From NCBI GenBank assembly GCA_017551465.1, contig JAFZLN010000029.1, positions 1-18,438 on the forward strand: a stretch of 18,438 nucleotides of DNA. Reading direction: 5' to 3'. Positions within the stretch are counted from its first letter, which is position 1. Each line of letters starts with the position of its first letter. A program made the position numbers and the translations under genes. Source of the stretch: Bacilli bacterium. Its GTDB lineage: Bacteria > Bacillota_I > Bacilli_A > RFN20 > CAG-826. Under the pieces are notes generated by a model. That model made no database searches, was not told where the DNA came from, and was given only the letters and a program-made list of their open reading frames with translations. Positions 15,461-18,438 of this stretch are shown here, piece after piece.

Positions 15461-16138
15461 TTATTTAGGTAGCTGTTTTCCTCTGGTTTTGGCCACAACA
15501 AGGACACTAATCTTCTTTGGATTTAACTTTTCAACGAGATGAATTGCCGCTTTCATTGTGCTACCTGTAGTGTAAACGTCATCAACAATTAATACCTTCT
15601 TTTTGCTTAAATCAGGATGGCTATTCAATTCCAAATATTTATAGACTTCTTTCCTTTGATTAACAGTACTTACTGCCTGCTTATGTTTCTCTGTTTTTTC
15701 GATGATGTTAAGCATATTGATACCAAGGCTTTTGAATGTTTCAACAACATGATTGAACCCTCTTTCTTCGTCTTCATTTTTATAAGAAGGAATTGGTATC
15801 ACAACATAATCAAAAAACCTGAGTTTTATTTCTCTTGCGTATCTATCTAAAAATACCTTGTGCAGTTCATAGTCATAGCAACCTTTATATTGGTAAATAA
15901 GCTTTCTAATAAAAGGGTTATAGTCATAAATTGAAGTAGCTTTATGGTTATCAACATGAAAACTTATGAATTTGGGTTCCATTTCCGTTTGACACGCCTG
16001 GCAAATAGGCATTTCGGCGTTAAAAAGCCTGCAAAAGTCCGTTATATTGACTTTCTTAAAGCAAACTAGGCAGTTTTTTGTTGGCGGCATTAATCTCTGC
16101 AATCGCTCGCTGCATTTCTTCATTATTTTCCCTAGCAA
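15461..16138 (-). CDS. comFC: ComF family protein ComFC (phosphoribosyltransferase-like, DNA uptake)
   Basis: 225 aa from a TTG at 16138, chosen because GAGGTGAT lies upstream at good spacing. ATGs at 16123 and 16090 are alternatives with weaker signals. The start lies 83 nt inside comFA. An N-terminal zinc-type cysteine cluster is visible (CLVC near residue 23, CQAC near 46). A phosphoribosyltransferase domain contains the PRPP-binding motif VLIVDDVYTTGSTM near residues 183-196. In Gram-positives ComFC interacts with the ComFA ATPase during uptake of transforming DNA; the enzymatic role of the PRT domain is not settled. comFB is not present between comFA and comFC. Confidence 0.92.
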   Translation of the reverse strand: MLGKIMKKCSERLQRLMPPTKNCLVCFKKVNITDFCRLFNAEMPICQACQTEMEPKFISFHVDNHKATSIYDYNPFIRKLIYQYKGCYDYELHKVFLDRYAREIKLRFFDYVVIPIPSYKNEDEERGFNHVVETFKSLGINMLNIIEKTEKHKQAVSTVNQRKEVYKYLELNSHPDLSKKKVLIVDDVYTTGSTMKAAIHLVEKLNPKKISVLVVAKTRGKQLPK

Positions 16139-17219
16139 GAAAAATCACCTCACCTTCTGGAGCTTCTTTCTTACGGCCCACTCTTCCTGCTATTTGTATT
16201 AAGGAATAAGAGTCATAAATTGGATGGTCAGCATGATAGACAATTACTTGAAGATCTTTAACAGTTACTCCCCTTTCCAAAACCGCAGTGGTCACTAAAT
16301 ATCGATACTTTTTGACTCTAAATCTTCTAATAATTTCATCACGATTTTCTGAATGTGAATTTATATAGTATCCATTACGGAAAAATAACTGCAAAAACTT
16401 ATATACTTTAACGGACAAATCAATAGTAGGAGTAAAGATAAAAATCTGTTTGAAGCTCTTCAATATTCTAGAGACTTCTTTAACTAGCTTGTAGTTTAAA
16501 TATAATTCATTGCCCTTTATTACTCTTGGAACTGGTAATGGCTTACCATGAAATCTTGAAAAAAGTTGTAAGACCGCTCTTCCAGGTTTTGAAAAATAGT
16601 CCAACGTTTCTTTATTTGGGGTTGCTGTCATAAGGACATAGTTTCTCTTAATGCTCCGTTTAAAGAAGACTTCTAGAATCTCACTGCCCTTAAAAGGAAA
16701 GGCGTCTATTTCATCCACTATTAGCAAATCGAAATAATGATCATATCTAAATAGTTGATGGGTGGTTAAAAGTACTAAATCGCCTTCTAAATACTTTGTA
16801 TTTCCTCCATAGACCGCTGTTAAATCATTCTCACGGAAGATATCAGCGAATCGATAGTATAATTCAATACATACGTCTCTTCTAGGAACCGCAAAGCCTA
16901 CTCTTAAGCCATTTTTTATACAATATGAAATGATTCCGATGCATATTTCGGTTTTACCAGAACCACATACAGCATGAACTAGACTATCTATTCCGTTTTG
17001 AAAGTTCTCCAACAACTGTTTTGATAATCTTTTTTGGTCATCAGAAAGTTCGTATTTCAATGTCCATTCCGCACTATCGAGTTGAACATAATCTCCTGAT
17101 GCCTCTTGTCCACGGAACGTTATGCATTTTCGACAATATGGTTTTCCATTCTTGTAACCGATGTATTTAGAATCTTTGTTGCCACAAATTGGGCAAGTGA
17201 ATGAAAATTCTCCAGCCAT
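16056..17219 (-). CDS. comFA: ComFA, DEAD-box DNA-uptake ATPase
   Basis: 387 aa. A four-cysteine zinc module opens the protein (C9, C12, C29, C32: CPIC and CRKC). The helicase motor follows with GSGKT at 86-90, motif II DEID at 169-172, motif III TAT at 198-200, and QIAGRVGRKK as motif VI. ComFA is the membrane-associated ATPase thought to drive single-stranded DNA through ComEC during natural transformation. The ATG at 17219 shares one base with the preceding stop (TAATG) and has an AAAGG-type SD in the end of the upstream gene, so the three genes form a tightly coupled operon. It is somewhat shorter than B. subtilis ComFA, mainly at the N-terminus. Confidence 0.94.
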   Translation of the reverse strand: MAGEFSFTCPICGNKDSKYIGYKNGKPYCRKCITFRGQEASGDYVQLDSAEWTLKYELSDDQKRLSKQLLENFQNGIDSLVHAVCGSGKTEICIGIISYCIKNGLRVGFAVPRRDVCIELYYRFADIFRENDLTAVYGGNTKYLEGDLVLLTTHQLFRYDHYFDLLIVDEIDAFPFKGSEILEVFFKRSIKRNYVLMTATPNKETLDYFSKPGRAVLQLFSRFHGKPLPVPRVIKGNELYLNYKLVKEVSRILKSFKQIFIFTPTIDLSVKVYKFLQLFFRNGYYINSHSENRDEIIRRFRVKKYRYLVTTAVLERGVTVKDLQVIVYHADHPIYDSYSLIQIAGRVGRKKEAPEGEVIFLARENNEEMQRAIAEINAANKKLPSLL

Positions 17220-17611
17220 TATTTCTTGCCTTTCTTTGTCTTCTTTGCTTTAATGAGTGTGCTGGATTCGTATCGAGACCTACTATTAGTATGGTGGCTT
17301 CCAGTGTCGGACGTTTCTCCGACTTTTTTTATTTCTGGAAAAGAGATATCTACATTTGGTTTTAGTTCTAATTCAAAAGCAGAAAATTTGGATTTTTTGT
17401 CTTTTTGTTCTTTTTTAACGATATAAATCTTCCCATCTCCACCTCTTAAAAGAGGATTGTCAAAAGACAAATTAGTCCTTCCGCCTGATGTTTTCGAATG
17501 CGTCATCCGATGAAAAACATACACATTTCCTTCTTCATCAATGATGTATGAAGGATGATTGTTTTTAAAATAAATTCTAAAGTGTCTTCTAAAAGTTTTT
17601 TTGCTGTTCAT
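17219..17611 (-). CDS. Unrecognised small basic protein, first gene of the comF operon
   Basis: 130 aa; I do not recognise a family. The N-terminal 70 residues (MNSKKTFRRHFRIYFK, then PSYIIDEEGNVYVF, then GGDGKIYIVKK) look like alternating short beta strands with aromatic and basic residues. The C-terminal part from about residue 85 is polar, rich in Ser, Thr and Lys, and ends in a Lys-rich tail, probably disordered. There is no signal peptide, membrane helix or cysteine. Its stop overlaps the comFA start by one base, so it is translated with the uptake genes and may serve the same process; nucleic-acid binding is a guess from charge only. The ATG lies 7 nt after a GGGGG SD that is itself part of a terminator-like hairpin. 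Confidence 0.75.
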   Translation of the reverse strand: MNSKKTFRRHFRIYFKNNHPSYIIDEEGNVYVFHRMTHSKTSGGRTNLSFDNPLLRGGDGKIYIVKKEQKDKKSKFSAFELELKPNVDISFPEIKKVGETSDTGSHHTNSRSRYESSTLIKAKKTKKGKK

Positions 17612-17642
17612 AAAAAAGCCCCCTATAAATTAAATAGGAGGC
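17612..17642 (-). terminator. Terminator-like hairpin after rpiB that contains the SD of the comF operon
   Basis: On the minus strand GCCTCCTAT (17642-17634), a 7-nt loop and ATAGGGGGC (17626-17618) form a 9-bp stem with one U-G pair, followed by six U residues that run straight into the ATG at 17611. The 3' arm holds the GGGGG ribosome-binding site and the 5' arm holds the matching CCTCC. It can end rpiB transcripts and, on read-through, hide the SD. On the plus strand a T-rich stretch also follows. Confidence 0.7.
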
Positions 17643-17672
17643 ATTTTTGATTTTTGTCCGATACTTTTTTGA

Positions 17673-18110
17673 TTATTTATCTAATTTGTTCAACATTTCG
17701 ACGCGAATAGCGTGTCTACCGCCGGCAAACTCTGTAGTTAAGAAGGCATCAACTCTTTCACAAGCTTCATCTAAAGTTGTGAATTTAGCACCAAAGCCAA
17801 TAACGTTTGCATCGTTGTGTTCTCTCATTAATTTAGCGACTTCAACGTTATATGCTAAGCCAGCGCGTACGCCTTTAACTTTATTGGCGGCCATAACAAT
17901 ACCTTCACCAGTTGTACAAACAACAATACCGTATTTGCAAACACCATCAGCGACAAGTTTAGCGCATTTCGCACCAAATTCTGGATAATGGCAGGAAGCT
18001 ACTGAATATGTTCCAACGTCAACCACCTCAAAACCCTTGTTAGCCAAGTATCTTTTGAGGCCTTCTTTTAATTCATAACCACCGTGATCGGAACCAATTG
18101 CTATTTTCAT
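17673..18110 (-). CDS. rpiB: Ribose-5-phosphate isomerase B
   Basis: 145 aa. RpiB/LacAB-type sugar isomerase with GSDHGGYELK at the N-terminus (D8, H9), VVCTTGEGIVMAANKVKGVRAG (catalytic-base C65 and the phosphate/anion-hole TGEG loop) and REHNDANVIGFGAK (H98). It interconverts ribose 5-phosphate and ribulose 5-phosphate in the pentose phosphate pathway, as a cytoplasmic dimer. LacA/LacB galactose-6-phosphate isomerases are the main look-alikes; the single gene and motif pattern favour RpiB. It lies 32 nt after prmC but has its own TATAAT only 6 nt before the ATG and no SD, suggesting a leaderless transcript besides any read-through. Confidence 0.94.
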   Translation of the reverse strand: MKIAIGSDHGGYELKEGLKRYLANKGFEVVDVGTYSVASCHYPEFGAKCAKLVADGVCKYGIVVCTTGEGIVMAANKVKGVRAGLAYNVEVAKLMREHNDANVIGFGAKFTTLDEACERVDAFLTTEFAGGRHAIRVEMLNKLDK

Positions 18111-18116
18111 ACATTC

Positions 18117-18122
18117 ATTATA
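18117..18122 (-). promoter_or_regulatory. -10 box (TATAAT) immediately before rpiB
   Basis: A consensus TATAAT on the minus strand ends 6 nt before the ATG at 18110, so the transcript would start at about the A of the start codon. No good -35 is visible at 16-18 bp. It lies in the 32-nt gap after prmC. Confidence 0.45.
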
Positions 18123-18142
18123 GTAATATCAAAGATATTTTG

Positions 18143-18438
18143 CTATTCCTTTTTGCCCTTTATATATAAGAATCGCGTTCTATCATACATGTCTTTTTCA
18201 AAATAGAATGAACAGCCTTTGCAGTGTTTATTTACTAACGCTGTTAATGTGGCTTCTAAGTCCTCACCTATTTCAAAACATAGTAAGTATGTATCGTTGA
18301 CAATTTTTAAGTAATCTTTAAGTACTTTTTCGTAGAACATGTTGCCTGGTTTTGCTAATAATGCAAGATGTGGTTCTTGTTTCCAAGTCTTTTCATCAAT
18401 CGTAGATTCGTTTTCAATATAAGGTGGATTGCAGACAA
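18143..18438 (-). CDS. prmC: Peptide chain release factor N5-glutamine methyltransferase, C-terminal part
   Basis: Open at the window edge: translation in the frame of the TAG stop at 18143 enters with VCNPPYIENE, about 97 codons. NPPY is the catalytic motif of glutamine/adenine N-methyltransferases, and the spacing to PHLALLAKPGN and MFYEKVLKDY fits PrmC (HemK), where PEPALFA then GLxFYExI is usual. PrmC uses S-adenosylmethionine to methylate the GGQ glutamine of RF1 and RF2. The substrate-binding N-terminal domain and AdoMet motif I lie outside the window. Upstream of rpiB in this order, as in other Firmicutes (prfA-prmC neighbourhood), which supports the assignment. An internal ATG at 18340 is not the start. 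Confidence 0.85.
   Translation of the reverse strand, partial: VCNPPYIENESTIDEKTWKQEPHLALLAKPGNMFYEKVLKDYLKIVNDTYLLCFEIGEDLEATLTALVNKHCKGCSFYFEKDMYDRTRFLYIKGKKE

Noticed and set aside
16056..16138. Long overlap of comFA and comFC as a frameshift error
   Set aside because: Both proteins look complete at their ends, and comFC has a strong SD for a TTG start inside comFA, so ordinary overlap is sufficient.
17219..17611. Toxin-antitoxin component reading of the small gene before comFA
   Set aside because: No partner gene of similar size beside it, no recognisable toxin or antitoxin motif, and tight coupling to comFA instead.
1..18438. CRISPR array, insertion sequence, prophage or phage-defence island
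   Set aside because: No regularly spaced repeats, no transposase or integrase frames, no terminal inverted repeats, and almost every long frame is accounted for by a known chromosomal family.

Overview
The window is an AT-rich bacterial chromosome segment carrying 15 protein-coding genes (two cut by the window ends) and one tRNA. Gene content and order point to a low-GC Gram-positive (Bacillota, Bacilli-like, possibly an uncultured gut lineage related to Erysipelotrichales or RF39; the exact group is inference). The evidence is the comFA-comFC / secA / prfB / uvrB block, a Y-family polymerase paired with a YolD protein, an M29 aminopeptidase, and SD sequences of the AAGGAGG type. prfB keeps an autoregulatory +1 frameshift at a UGA codon, so UGA is a stop and this is not a mycoplasma-type code.

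Layout. 1-3298 (minus): a cut membrane diguanylate cyclase, then a second cyclase with two extracytoplasmic solute-binding domains. 3313-3388 (minus): tRNA-Ala with anticodon CGC. 3430-5749 (minus): an rmuC plus phosphodiesterase/alkaline-phosphatase-family operon. 5906-7458 (plus): Y-family polymerase and YolD-like partner, convergent with an M29 aminopeptidase (7455-8681, minus). 8738-9436 (plus): a multispan DUF308-like protein, convergent with secG. 9480-15341 (minus): secG, uvrB, prfB, secA. 15461-17611 (minus): comFC, comFA and an unrecognised small gene, all overlapping. 17673-18438 (minus): rpiB and the 3' part of prmC.

How they work together. SecA and SecG belong to the Sec export machinery. 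RF2 (prfB) and PrmC belong together functionally, because PrmC methylates the GGQ glutamine of release factors. UvrB, RmuC and the Y-family polymerase concern DNA repair and genome maintenance. ComFA and ComFC belong to natural DNA uptake. The block resembles the Bacillus comF-hpf-secA-prfB-uvrBA order, but hpf is missing between comFC and secA and uvrA does not follow uvrB.

Nothing here is a clear new defence or mobile system. The most interesting points are regulatory: several genes have a TATAAT box only 6-16 nt before the start codon and no SD, suggesting leaderless or very short leaders; a terminator-like hairpin swallows the ribosome-binding site of the comF operon; a 29-nt hairpin is repeated on both sides of the second cyclase gene; a palindrome spans that gene's promoter and start; and a terminator is written antisense into the yolD coding sequence. 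All gaps between genes are under 150 bases; those with identifiable sites are described below.
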